The notes under the pieces are model-generated. The model was not told the origin of the DNA, made no database searches, and saw nothing but the letters and a program-made list of their open reading frames with translations. Positions 1 to 6,607 of a stretch of DNA of 7,215 nucleotides are shown one piece after another. Both the position numbers and the translations under genes were made by a program. The DNA comes from Bacteroidales bacterium (lineage in GTDB: Bacteria > Bacteroidota > Bacteroidia > Bacteroidales > P3). Each line of letters starts with the position of its first letter. Position 1 is the first letter of the stretch. The DNA lies in NCBI GenBank assembly GCA_017988355.1, contig JAGNRX010000053.1:1-7215 (forward strand), read 5' to 3'.

Positions 1-569
1 GACCCATAGGCTGCGGAGGCTCCAACAACCGACGAGGTGTCGTGAATTGCTATTGCTGACCAGTATCCAAAATTTTCTTGGCTCATACCTAAAGCATGTC
101 CAATTGGAGGAAATATAAATAGAGCTACTGCATTAAGAACAAAAACTACTGTTAGGGCAAAGCTTATTTGATTGTTTTTTGCATTTATTATAGGAGAAAC
201 TGCAGCAATTGCTGAACCTCCACATATTGCTGTTCCAGATGAAATAAGCATTGTTGTGTTTTTCTCTACCTTAAGAAGTTTACCAATTATTAAACCAAAG
301 AAAAATACTAAGATTACTGATGCAGCTGTTAGCCAAACTCCTGTTTGTGAAGTTTCAATAACTTTTTCAAGGCTCATCCCAAATCCCATCAGAACAATAG
401 ACCATTGAAGTATTTTTGAAGTGTATCCACTTACATCATATGGTTTTTTAATTTTAAGTAAGGTGAGTAGTATTCCCGCTCCTAAGGCCATTGGTGCCGT
501 AAAGAAAGGCATTAGGCATAGGAAAGGAATTATAAAGTATAGTGCTGATAGTTTTTTCATCTTAGTCAT
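1..569 (-). CDS. YeiH-family (UPF0324) putative sulfate exporter, N-terminal part
   Basis: This is a polytopic inner-membrane protein of the YeiH/UPF0324 family, often annotated as a putative sulfate exporter; its substrate is not firmly established. The first 189 residues are in the window and the C-terminus lies beyond the left edge; from memory the family is about 310-350 residues. Hydrophobic segments lie near residues 8-38, 54-66, 78-99, 106-128, 136-156 and 168-186. Two family-like motifs are visible: GTAICGGSAIAA at 112-123 and AIHDTSSVVGA at 174-184. An in-frame TGA four codons upstream limits the start to 569 (MTKMKK) or an ATG at 560; I chose 569. There is no Shine-Dalgarno sequence. 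It is divergent from the kamD operon and nothing in its sequence ties it to lysine fermentation. Family assignment is fairly sure; transport substrate is not. Confidence 0.85.
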   Translation of the reverse strand, partial: MTKMKKLSALYFIIPFLCLMPFFTAPMALGAGILLTLLKIKKPYDVSGYTSKILQWSIVLMGFGMSLEKVIETSQTGVWLTAASVILVFFFGLIIGKLLKVEKNTTMLISSGTAICGGSAIAAVSPIINAKNNQISFALTVVFVLNAVALFIFPPIGHALGMSQENFGYWSAIAIHDTSSVVGASAAYG

Positions 570-585
570 TAATTTAAATCACGTG

Positions 586-593
586 CAAAATTA
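586..593 (-). promoter_or_regulatory. Candidate Bacteroidota-type -7 box for the yeiH-like gene
   Basis: Read on the minus strand the bases are TAATTTTG, an exact match to the TAnnTTTG -7 consensus of the primary sigma factor in Bacteroidota. The expected transcription start would lie near 578-580, leaving only about ten bases before the ATG at 569. No clear TTTG -33 element is visible at the usual spacing. In such AT-rich DNA the match could arise by chance. Confidence 0.3.
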
Positions 594-799
594 CATTTTT
601 TCTTAGACTTTTAGTGTTATTTTGATTAGTTAGTTTAATTATTATTTCTAATTTGAAATATTTGTAAAAGAAAGAATAGGCAGGCAAACTGAGCGTGTAA
701 ATATGTTTAAAAGTCATAACTAAAATCAAAGAAAAGCATTGATATAGTAAAAGATTAAGTATTTTTTCTTTATTTATAGGTAAGGTTATTTTTTCTTCT

Positions 800-807
800 T
801 ATCTTTG
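800..807 (+). promoter_or_regulatory. Candidate -7 box of the kamD operon promoter
   Basis: TATCTTTG is an exact match to TAnnTTTG, the Bacteroidota -7 consensus. It lies 69 bases upstream of the kamD ATG, so transcription would begin around 812-816 and give a 5' leader of about 60 bases. No good TTTG-type -33 box is present at the usual 17-23 base spacing, where the DNA is T-rich. It is the best promoter candidate ahead of the operon, and its position directly before the inverted repeat at 814-844 adds some weight. Confidence 0.45.
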
Positions 808-813
808 TGCCTC

Positions 814-844
814 CAATTACACCCCTATTTTTGATGTGTAATTG
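814..844 (+). repeat. Perfect 9-bp inverted repeat in the kamD leader (operator or 5' stem-loop)
   Basis: CAATTACAC at 814-822 is the exact reverse complement of GTGTAATTG at 836-844, with a 13-base spacer. It begins about where transcription from the 800-807 box would start and ends 32 bases before the kamD ATG. In RNA it would form a stem-loop at or very near the 5' end, which could protect the message or affect translation. In DNA it could be the binding site of a dimeric regulator overlapping the start site. No T tract follows, so it is not an intrinsic terminator. The repeat is directly visible; the role is inferred. Confidence 0.5.
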
Positions 845-876
845 TTGATTTGTTTACTATTACATTAAATATTGAT

Positions 877-2433
877 ATGAGAGAAAGTAAGTTAGGATTA
901 GACTTTGAGAAAGTTGATTATGCAAAGCAATTAGCTAAAAATATTTCTAATGACGTTCAAACCTTTGTTGACAGCTATTCTACTGTTGCAGTTGAGCGTA
1001 CATTATGCAGATTAGTGGGTATTGATGGTGTTGATTCTAATGAGGCTCCACTTCCTAATATCTTGGTGGATTTCATTAAGGACAAAGGAATGCTTAAACA
1101 TGGAGTTTTGTTCCTACTAGGTAATGCAATTGTTGCAACAGGACTTAGTCCTCAAGAAATTGCTGAAAAGACTTCAAGAAACGAATTAGATATTACTTCA
1201 CTTGCGCTTTGTGAAAAGGAAAAAGCTCATGAGGCACTTCAACCTTATATTGACAGTAGCATAAAGCGTATTGCAGGAAACAGAAAGAAAAGAGAAGATT
1301 TTATAAAAAACAATAGCGAAGGAGAAAAACCTTATTTATATGTTATTGTTGCAACAGGAAACATATACGAAGACGTTATACAAGCACAAGCTGCTGCTCG
1401 TCAAGGTTCAGATATTATTGCTGTTATTAGAACAACAGGTCAAAGTCTTTTAGATTATGTTCCTTATGGAGCAACAACCGAAGGCTTTGGAGGAACATTT
1501 GCAACTCAAGAAAACTTCCGTATTATGCGTAAGGCATTGGATGAGGTAGGTGAAGAAGTTGGTAGATATATAAGACTTTGCAACTACTGCTCAGGTCTTT
1601 GTATGCCAGAAATTGCAGCAATGGGAGCTTTAGAGGGTTTAGATGTTATGCTAAATGATGCTCTTTACGGCATTCTTTTCCGCGATATAAACATGAAGAG
1701 AACCCTTGTTGACCAGTATTTCTCAAGAATTATTAATAGTTTTGCTGGTGTTATAATCAATACTGGTGAGGATAACTACCTAACAACAGCAGATGCTTTT
1801 GAAGAAGCTCATACTGTTTTGGCTTCAGACTTAATTAACGAACAACTTGCTTTTGCAGCAGGACTTCCAGAAGAACAAATGGGACTTGGACATGCTTTTG
1901 AAATGGATCCAGAGCTTGAAAATGGATTCCTTTACGAACTTGCACAAGCTCAAATGACTCGTGAGATTTTCCCTAATGCACCTCTTAAGTATATGCCTCC
2001 TACCAAGTTTATGACAGGTAATATATTCCGTGGTCAAATTCAAAATGCACTTTTCAATGCAATAAGCATTTGGACAGGACAAGGACTTCAACTTTTGGGT
2101 ATGTTAACAGAAGCAGTTCACACTCCATTTATGAGCGATAGATATCTTGCAATAGAAAACGCAAAATACATCTTTAACAACATGAAATCTATTGGTGATG
2201 AAGTTGAGTTTAAGAAAGGTGGAATGATGCAAAAAAGAGCTCAATCGGTTCTTGATGATTCAATTGCACTACTTAAAAGAATAGATGAAGAGAGTTTATT
2301 TGATGCTATTGAAAAAGGAATCTTTGCAGACATTAAACGTCCAAAAGACGGTGGAAAAGGCTTAGCTGGTGTTTTTGAAAAAGATGAGCATTATTATAAC
2401 CCATTTATAGATCTTATGAAAGGGAAACGATAA
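877..2433 (+). CDS. kamD: Lysine 5,6-aminomutase alpha subunit (KamD)
   Basis: This is the large subunit of the adenosylcobalamin- and PLP-dependent lysine 5,6-aminomutase, a cytoplasmic enzyme that moves the C6 amino group of D-lysine or L-beta-lysine to C5; in lysine fermentation it makes 3,5-diaminohexanoate. The 518 residues match the usual length of about 516. The TIM-barrel core carries the PLP-site residues known from the Clostridium sticklandii enzyme, each shifted by one: Arg185, Ser190 and Tyr194 in RTTGQSLLDY, Ser239 in NYCSG, Tyr264 in NDALYG, and Asp299 in NTGEDN. The C-terminal KRPKDGGKGL block is also present. The frame stays open upstream to a TTG at 850, but the ATG at 877 gives MRESKLGLDF, which fits the family N-terminus (MESKLNLDF in my memory). 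It is the first gene of the plus-strand operon, 66 bases before kamE. Confidence 0.97.
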   Translation: MRESKLGLDFEKVDYAKQLAKNISNDVQTFVDSYSTVAVERTLCRLVGIDGVDSNEAPLPNILVDFIKDKGMLKHGVLFLLGNAIVATGLSPQEIAEKTSRNELDITSLALCEKEKAHEALQPYIDSSIKRIAGNRKKREDFIKNNSEGEKPYLYVIVATGNIYEDVIQAQAAARQGSDIIAVIRTTGQSLLDYVPYGATTEGFGGTFATQENFRIMRKALDEVGEEVGRYIRLCNYCSGLCMPEIAAMGALEGLDVMLNDALYGILFRDINMKRTLVDQYFSRIINSFAGVIINTGEDNYLTTADAFEEAHTVLASDLINEQLAFAAGLPEEQMGLGHAFEMDPELENGFLYELAQAQMTREIFPNAPLKYMPPTKFMTGNIFRGQIQNALFNAISIWTGQGLQLLGMLTEAVHTPFMSDRYLAIENAKYIFNNMKSIGDEVEFKKGGMMQKRAQSVLDDSIALLKRIDEESLFDAIEKGIFADIKRPKDGGKGLAGVFEKDEHYYNPFIDLMKGKR

Positions 2434-2499
2434 GCCCAACAATCGTCAGGCCAAAATATTAGTTAGAAAAAGAAGTGATAAATATAAAGAAAAGAAATA

Positions 2500-3285
2500 A
2501 TGAGCACTGGATTATATTCAACAGATAAGAAAGAGTTTAGCAACGAACTAAATCTAAAAGAAATAAAGCCTTACGGCGACACAATGAATGATGGTAAAAC
2601 TCAACTAAGCTTTACACTTCCTGTTCAATGTGGTGATGAAGCAATTGAGGCTGCAAAACAATTAATGAAAAAGATGGGATTTGAGAACCCTCAAGTTGTT
2701 TTTTACAAAGAACTAACCAAAGGATTTACTTTTTTCAACTGCTATGGCTCCTGCACTCACAATATAGACTTCACTACAATTGTTGTACCTAAGGTTGACA
2801 GTACTGTTATGAGTATGTCAGAAACAGATGAATATATCAAACAAAACATAGGAAGAAAACTTGTTGTTGTTGGTGCAAGCACAGGAACAGATGCTCACAC
2901 AGTTGGAATTGATGCTATTATGAATATGAAAGGCTTTGCAGGACATTATGGTCTTGAGAGATATGATATGATTGAAGCAATAAATCTTGGTAGCCAAGTT
3001 CTAAATGAAGACTTTATTGCAAAAGCAATTGAATTGAAAGCAGACTGCTTATTAGTTTCTCAAACAGTTACACAAAAGGATGTGCATATCAAAAACCTAA
3101 TTGAACTTGTGGAGATGTTGGAGGCTGAAGGTTTGAGAGATAAAGTTATTCTTTGTTGTGGAGGTCCAAGGCTTAATCACGAACTTGCAAAAGAACTTGG
3201 TTATGATGCAGGATTTGGAATGAACACTTATGCAGACAATGTTGCTTCTTATATGGCAGAAGAGTTTGTAAAGAGAATGAAATAA
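2500..3285 (+). CDS. kamE: Lysine 5,6-aminomutase beta subunit (KamE)
   Basis: This is the small, cobalamin-binding subunit of lysine 5,6-aminomutase and works with KamD. Its 261 residues match the family length of about 262. After an N-terminal dimerisation part (PYGDTMNDGK near 24-33) comes a Rossmann-like B12 domain with DAHTVG at 131-136, where His133 is the lower ligand of cobalt. Lys144 in NMKG is the lysine that forms the internal aldimine with PLP in the resting open state; both positions equal the C. sticklandii numbering. VSQTVTQK and the GGPR motif of the B12 fold follow. The start is fixed by the family-typical MSTGLYS. It is preceded by an A-rich leader without Shine-Dalgarno and followed after 18 bases by the CoA-transferase gene. 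All key residues are intact. Confidence 0.97.
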   Translation: MSTGLYSTDKKEFSNELNLKEIKPYGDTMNDGKTQLSFTLPVQCGDEAIEAAKQLMKKMGFENPQVVFYKELTKGFTFFNCYGSCTHNIDFTTIVVPKVDSTVMSMSETDEYIKQNIGRKLVVVGASTGTDAHTVGIDAIMNMKGFAGHYGLERYDMIEAINLGSQVLNEDFIAKAIELKADCLLVSQTVTQKDVHIKNLIELVEMLEAEGLRDKVILCCGGPRLNHELAKELGYDAGFGMNTYADNVASYMAEEFVKRMK

Positions 3286-3303
3286 AAAAATACAGAAATA
3301 GAT

Positions 3304-3966
3304 ATGGATAAAAATGAAATAAGAGATGTAATAGCAAAACGTGCTGCTCTCGAACTAAAAGATGGTTATCTTGTGAACTTAGGAATTGGTCTTCCAACCC
3401 TTGTTCCAAATTATCTTAAACCAGGAGTTGAGGTTTTGCTTCAATCTGAAAATGGAATTATTGGAATGGGTGCAAGCCCAAAAGAAGGAGAAGAAAATAA
3501 AGAAATAGTTAATGCAGGAGGAGCCTATACTTCAATTGTTGAGGGTGGAACAACTTTCGATAGTGCTATGTCATTTTCAATTATTAGAGGAGGACATGTT
3601 GATGTTTCAATCTTAGGAGCTATGCAGGTTGATGAGCATGGAAACCTTGCAAACTGGGCAATACCAGGCAAAAAAGTTCCAGGAATGGGAGGAGCTATGG
3701 ATTTAGTTGTTGGAGCTAAGAAAGTTATTCTTGCAATGGAACATACTGCAAAAGGAAGCCATAAAATTCTAAAAAACTGTACCCTACCCCTAACTGCAGC
3801 TGGTCAAGTGGATATGATAATTACTGAAATGGGAGTTATGGATATCACAAAAGAAGGAATTGTTTTAAGAGAATTACATCCAGCATTTAGTCTTGAAGAT
3901 ATTCAAAAAGCAACCGAGGCTGAGCTAATTATTCCAAAGGATTTAATACCAATGCAATTACATTAA
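3304..3966 (+). CDS. atoA: 3-oxoacid / butyrate-acetoacetate CoA-transferase, beta subunit
   Basis: This is a family I CoA-transferase B subunit of the AtoA/CtfB/ScoB type, 220 residues long, as usual for this separate subunit. The SENG motif contains the catalytic glutamate, Glu49, which carries the CoA thioester intermediate. Other conserved parts are VNLGIGLPT (24-32), the GGAYTSIVEGG and GGHVDVSILGAMQVD blocks, and PGMGGAMDLV. In lysine fermentation this enzyme transfers CoA from butyryl-CoA to acetoacetate, releasing butyrate and making acetoacetyl-CoA, the substrate of the thiolase encoded next. Family I enzymes normally need an alpha subunit (AtoD/CtfA); none is beside this gene, so the partner must lie outside the window. 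Exact substrates cannot be read from the sequence; SCOT-type activity with succinyl-CoA is an alternative. Confidence 0.93.
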   Translation: MDKNEIRDVIAKRAALELKDGYLVNLGIGLPTLVPNYLKPGVEVLLQSENGIIGMGASPKEGEENKEIVNAGGAYTSIVEGGTTFDSAMSFSIIRGGHVDVSILGAMQVDEHGNLANWAIPGKKVPGMGGAMDLVVGAKKVILAMEHTAKGSHKILKNCTLPLTAAGQVDMIITEMGVMDITKEGIVLRELHPAFSLEDIQKATEAELIIPKDLIPMQLH

Positions 3967-4031
3967 GCTCAATTTCAAATTATAATTAAGAAAAGTAATC
4001 AATAATAATTAACCAAGAAAATAGAATAGAT

Positions 4032-5246
4032 ATGGAAAAAGTATATATAGTATCAGCAAAAAGAACTGCTGTTGGAAAATTCTTAGGTTCTTTATCAACT
4101 GTTCCTGTTGCTGAATTTGGCGCATCAGTTGTTGAAGCCATATTATCTGAAACTAAAGTTAGAGCTTCCGATATTGATGAAGTTATTGTTGGTAATGTTT
4201 TGATGGCAGGTCAGTTTCAAGGTGTAGCACGTCAAATTGCAGTTAAAGCAGGCATTCCTTACGAGGTTCCAGCTTATGGAGTGAATATGATTTGCGGTAG
4301 TGGAATGAAAGCTGTAATGAATGCTTTTGATTCTATTCGTGTTGGTGATGCATCAATTGTTATTGCAGGAGGTGCAGAAAGCATGTCAGGTGCAGGATTT
4401 ATCATTCCTCCAACAATTAGAAATGGTACTAAGATGGCTGACTTCAATGTAAAAGACCATATGATTACTGATGCATTAACTGATGCATTTACCGGTCTTC
4501 ACATGGGAATAACAGCTGAAAATATTGCAAAAGATTTAGATATAGATAGAGAAGACCAAGATAGATTATCAATTCAATCACAAGAAAGAGCTCTTGCAGC
4601 AATTGATGGGTTAAAGTTTAAAGATGAAATAGTCCCTGTTGAGGTTAAGTTCAAAAAATTCTCAAAGATGTTTGACGAAGATGAATATCCAAACAGAGAA
4701 ACAACTATTGAGAAGCTTTCCTACCTAAGACCAGCATTCCAAAACCCAGGAACTGTAACCGCAGGAAACTCTTCTGGAATTAATGATGGAGCAGCTTTCG
4801 TTATGCTTGCTTCTGAGTCAGCTGTTAAGAAACACAAACTAACCCCACTAATTGAAATCGTTTCAGCAGGTCAAGGTGGTGTTAACCCTGCAAGAATGGG
4901 CTTAGGTCCAGTTCCTGCAATCAAAAACGCCCTATCAAAAACAAAGTTAAAACTAAAAGACATGGAACTATTAGAGCTTAACGAAGCATTCGCAGCTCAA
5001 GCTCTTGGAGTTCGCCAACTACTTTGCCAACAACATAATGTAACTCCAGAATGGATTAATGAAAGATGTAATGTTAATGGAGGAGCTATTGCACTTGGTC
5101 ATCCAGTTGGAGCTTCAGGATGTAGAATCATCGTAACTCTAATCCACGAAATGCTACGCTCAAAGAAAAGCTTAGGACTTGCTTCTTTATGTATTGGAGG
5201 AGGAATGGGAACCGCAATTATATTAAAAAATACAAACATTAAATAG
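4032..5246 (+). CDS. atoB: Acetyl-CoA acetyltransferase (thiolase II)
   Basis: This cytoplasmic thiolase interconverts acetoacetyl-CoA plus CoA with two acetyl-CoA. The 404 residues include the whole catalytic set: nucleophile Cys88 in NMICGSGMKA, the NEAFA motif, His357 in GGAIALGHPVGASG, and Cys387 in CIGGGMG. The 30-residue gap between His357 and Cys387 equals that in the Zoogloea enzyme. The protein resembles biosynthetic acetyl-CoA acetyltransferases; chain-length preference is inferred from its neighbours. Here it can split the acetoacetyl-CoA made by the CoA-transferase to acetyl-CoA, or feed the reductase and hydratase genes downstream. The start follows a 65-base gap with an A-rich leader, and its AATAGATATGGA start context is identical to that of the preceding gene. 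Only 11 bases separate it from the hydratase gene, which suggests tight co-expression. Confidence 0.95.
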   Translation: MEKVYIVSAKRTAVGKFLGSLSTVPVAEFGASVVEAILSETKVRASDIDEVIVGNVLMAGQFQGVARQIAVKAGIPYEVPAYGVNMICGSGMKAVMNAFDSIRVGDASIVIAGGAESMSGAGFIIPPTIRNGTKMADFNVKDHMITDALTDAFTGLHMGITAENIAKDLDIDREDQDRLSIQSQERALAAIDGLKFKDEIVPVEVKFKKFSKMFDEDEYPNRETTIEKLSYLRPAFQNPGTVTAGNSSGINDGAAFVMLASESAVKKHKLTPLIEIVSAGQGGVNPARMGLGPVPAIKNALSKTKLKLKDMELLELNEAFAAQALGVRQLLCQQHNVTPEWINERCNVNGGAIALGHPVGASGCRIIVTLIHEMLRSKKSLGLASLCIGGGMGTAIILKNTNIK

Positions 5247-5257
5247 ATTGTAATATT

Positions 5258-5665
5258 ATGACTAAAATAAAAGTAGGAGAAACCTACACAGAAAAGGTTA
5301 GATATACCCAAGCAAATGTTGATGCTTTTGCTCAAATATCAGGAGACAACAATCCAATTCACATCAATGCTGAATATGCAGCAAAGACTCCATTTGGAAA
5401 ACCAATCGTTCACGGTTTTTTTGCTGGAGCTATTTTCTCAAAAGTTTTTGGAACCACTTGGCCAGGAGAAGGAACAATCTATATGTTCCAAGAGATGTCA
5501 TTCCGTGCTCCAGTTTTTGTTGAAAATGACTATACAGCAAAATTTGAAGTTATTGAAATCAATGAAGAAAAACACAGAGGTGTTATTAAATGTACACTTG
5601 AAGATGCAGAAGGAAAAGCAGCTATTATTGGCGAGGCTAAACTAATGCATAAAGAACGCTTCTAA
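5258..5665 (+). CDS. phaJ: MaoC-like (R)-specific enoyl-CoA hydratase (PhaJ type)
   Basis: This 135-residue protein has a single hot-dog domain of the MaoC/R-hydratase family. The hydratase signature is clear: SGDNNPIH with catalytic Asp30 and His35, corresponding to Asp31 and His36 of Aeromonas caviae PhaJ, then KPIVHG at 48-53. Such enzymes interconvert crotonyl-CoA and (R)-3-hydroxybutyryl-CoA. With the SDR reductase next to it and the acyl-CoA dehydrogenase further on, the likely direction is dehydration to crotonyl-CoA. Another hot-dog protein of lysine fermentation, 3-aminobutyryl-CoA ammonia-lyase (Kal), has similar length, but the Asp-His hydratase motif argues against it here. No phaC synthase is present, so a role in polyhydroxybutyrate formation is not supported by this window. 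Confidence 0.9.
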   Translation: MTKIKVGETYTEKVRYTQANVDAFAQISGDNNPIHINAEYAAKTPFGKPIVHGFFAGAIFSKVFGTTWPGEGTIYMFQEMSFRAPVFVENDYTAKFEVIEINEEKHRGVIKCTLEDAEGKAAIIGEAKLMHKERF

Positions 5666-5743
5666 AAAAGACAAACAAGACCAAGTATTACTTTATAGTA
5701 TGTTCTATTAAGAAATATATTGGTTAATTTATATATAAACACA

Positions 5744-6472
5744 ATGAAAAGATTAGAAAACAAAGTTGCAATCATTACTGGCGGAGCTGCTGGTATTGGA
5801 GAAGCAACCGCAAGAAAATTTAAAGAAGAAGGTGCAAATGTTATAATTTGGGACCTTGATGAAACAAAAGGCAATGCACTTGCAAAAGAGCTTGGAGCTA
5901 CATTTGCAAAAGTAAACACTGCAAACTACGAACAAATTGAAGTTGCTGCAAAAGCTGTTAATGACAAATTTGGCAGAATTGATATCCTTATCAATAACGC
6001 AGGAATAACTCGCGATAGTTCTGTGAAGAAAATGACCATTCAACAATGGCAACAAGTTATTGATGTAAACTTATCAGGAGTTTTCTATTGTTCAAAAATA
6101 ATTAGCGAATATATGGTTGCAAACAACTTTGGAAGAATAATCAATGCTTCTTCTGTTGTAGGAGTTTACGGTAACTTCGGACAAGCAAACTATGTTGCAA
6201 CGAAGTCTGGTATTATTGGAATGACAAAAACTTTTGCAAGAGAGTTTGGTCGTAAAGGTATAACTGTTAACGCTATTGCTCCAGGATTTATTTCAACTGA
6301 AATGGTTGCTGCAATGCCAGAAGATGTTTTAGCAGGAATGAAAGCTAAGGTGCCAATTGGTCGTCTTGGAGAACCAAAAGAAATAGCTAATGTATATGCT
6401 TTCCTTTCTTCAGATGAGGCATCATATATCAACGGTCACACAATAAGTGTTGACGGTGGAATGACTGTATAA
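5744..6472 (+). CDS. SDR-family acetoacetyl-CoA reductase (PhaB/FabG-like)
   Basis: This classical short-chain dehydrogenase/reductase of 242 residues belongs to the PhaB/FabG group. Visible are the TGGAAGIG cofactor loop at 12-19, NNAG at 84-87, and the catalytic tetrad Asn109, Ser137, Tyr150 and Lys154 (YVATK). Asp37 at the end of the second beta strand, and no basic residue in the glycine-rich loop, suggest NADH rather than NADPH, which would suit a fermentative role and is unusual for FabG. From context I infer reduction of acetoacetyl-CoA to (R)-3-hydroxybutyryl-CoA, the substrate of the PhaJ-like protein. A fatty-acid FabG role cannot be excluded from sequence alone, so no symbol is given. 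The frame extends to a TTG at 5720, but MKRLENKVAIITGG from the ATG at 5744 is the normal SDR N-terminus. The gap to the hydratase gene is 78 bases. Confidence 0.88.
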   Translation: MKRLENKVAIITGGAAGIGEATARKFKEEGANVIIWDLDETKGNALAKELGATFAKVNTANYEQIEVAAKAVNDKFGRIDILINNAGITRDSSVKKMTIQQWQQVIDVNLSGVFYCSKIISEYMVANNFGRIINASSVVGVYGNFGQANYVATKSGIIGMTKTFAREFGRKGITVNAIAPGFISTEMVAAMPEDVLAGMKAKVPIGRLGEPKEIANVYAFLSSDEASYINGHTISVDGGMTV

Positions 6473-6505
6473 TAATATATTAATCAAACAATATAAATAA
6501 ACAAA

Positions 6506-6568
6506 ATGAGTAAACAAAAACATATAATGCTGATTATCGCTGATGATGTGCTTGTGAAACTTGATTAA
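6506..6568 (+). CDS. Possible 20-residue leader peptide upstream of the terminator-like hairpin
   Basis: A short ORF of 20 codons (MSKQKHIMLI to VLVKLD) starts with ATG after an A-rich leader (AAATAAACAAA) like those before the true genes here, and stops seven bases before a terminator-like hairpin. Three of its codons are lysine, which is not striking in AT-rich DNA. The placement, start then stop just ahead of a hairpin, resembles leader peptides of transcription attenuators. It could also be the remnant of a lost gene or a chance ORF. I do not recognise the peptide. Confidence 0.25.
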   Translation: MSKQKHIMLIIADDVLVKLD

Positions 6569-6581
6569 AACAATCATGGCG
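6538..6581 (+). promoter_or_regulatory. Possible antiterminator pairing competing with the terminator hairpin
   Basis: Within the small ORF, CGC at 6538-6540 and ATGAT at 6543-6547 can pair with GCG at 6579-6581 and ATCAT at 6573-6577, leaving a small internal loop. This would use up the left arm of the terminator stem at 6576-6586, so the two structures exclude each other. The alternative helix, eight pairs in two blocks, is weaker than the terminator, so it would need help, for instance from a ribosome or a protein. This is inference from base pairing by eye. Confidence 0.2.
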
Positions 6582-6607
6582 GGGATTTTTATATTCTCGC
6601 CATTTTT
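6576..6607 (+). terminator. Intrinsic terminator or attenuator hairpin between the SDR and acyl-CoA dehydrogenase genes
   Basis: The arms ATGGCGGGGAT (6576-6586) and ATTCTCGCCAT (6593-6603) form an 11-bp stem, with two G-U pairs and a 6-base loop. Five T residues at 6603-6607 follow directly. This is the layout of a Rho-independent terminator on the plus strand; the minus strand has no T tract after the stem. It stands out as the one G+C-rich patch in the spacer. The next gene starts 22 bases later with no recognisable TAnnTTTG box in between, so either some transcription reads through or termination is regulated. Confidence 0.65.

Larger units (their letters stand above)
570..876. other. Divergent intergenic region between the yeiH-like gene and kamD
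   Basis: These 307 very AT-rich bases hold no convincing coding frame. They contain a candidate minus-strand promoter box near 586-593, a T/C-rich stretch about 760-800, a plus-strand TAnnTTTG box at 800-807 and an inverted repeat at 814-844. I looked for an adenosylcobalamin riboswitch, which would suit a B12-dependent enzyme, and for a lysine riboswitch, and saw no recognisable B12-box or L-box core. The part between about 600 and 760 shows no structure I can interpret. Confidence 0.7.

Noticed and set aside
172..606. Two plus-strand open frames (172-408 and 421-606)
   Set aside because: They lie antisense to the yeiH-like gene, whose minus-strand frame is open throughout and has family motifs and membrane segments; the plus-strand translations look like nothing known.
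850..876. N-terminal extension of KamD from a TTG at 850
   Set aside because: The added nine residues have no family counterpart, and the ATG at 877 gives the expected N-terminus and length.
570..876. Adenosylcobalamin or lysine riboswitch ahead of kamD
   Set aside because: Expected for a B12-dependent lysine enzyme, but I could not find a B12-box or L-box core, and the predicted leader of about 60 bases is too short for either.
5316..5645. Second plus-strand frame inside the hydratase gene
   Set aside because: It overlaps the well-supported PhaJ-like frame almost entirely and its translation has no recognisable motif.
5258..5665. 3-aminobutyryl-CoA ammonia-lyase (Kal) as the identity of the small hot-dog protein
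   Set aside because: The SGDNNPIH and KPIVHG motifs are those of MaoC/PhaJ hydratases; Kal as I remember it lacks this Asp-His pair.
5720..5743. N-terminal extension of the SDR protein from a TTG at 5720
   Set aside because: The ATG at 5744 places the TGGxxxGIG loop at residues 12-19, as is normal in this family.
5666..5743. Weak inverted repeats (ACCAA...TTGGT) in the hydratase-SDR gap
   Set aside because: Only five pairs around a loop of more than 30 bases and no T tract; expected by chance in AT-rich DNA.
1831..6432. Minus-strand frames opposite kamD, kamE, thiolase, hydratase and SDR genes (such as 1831-2091, 3173-3409, 5099-5335, 5662-5919, 5753-6055, 6190-6432)
   Set aside because: All are antisense to genes with intact catalytic motifs, have no start context or family resemblance, and look like shadows of coding sequence.
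5258..6472. Polyhydroxybutyrate synthesis genes
   Set aside because: Hydratase and reductase are of PhaJ and PhaB type, but there is no polymer synthase or phasin, and the dehydrogenase and CoA-transferase point to butyrate.
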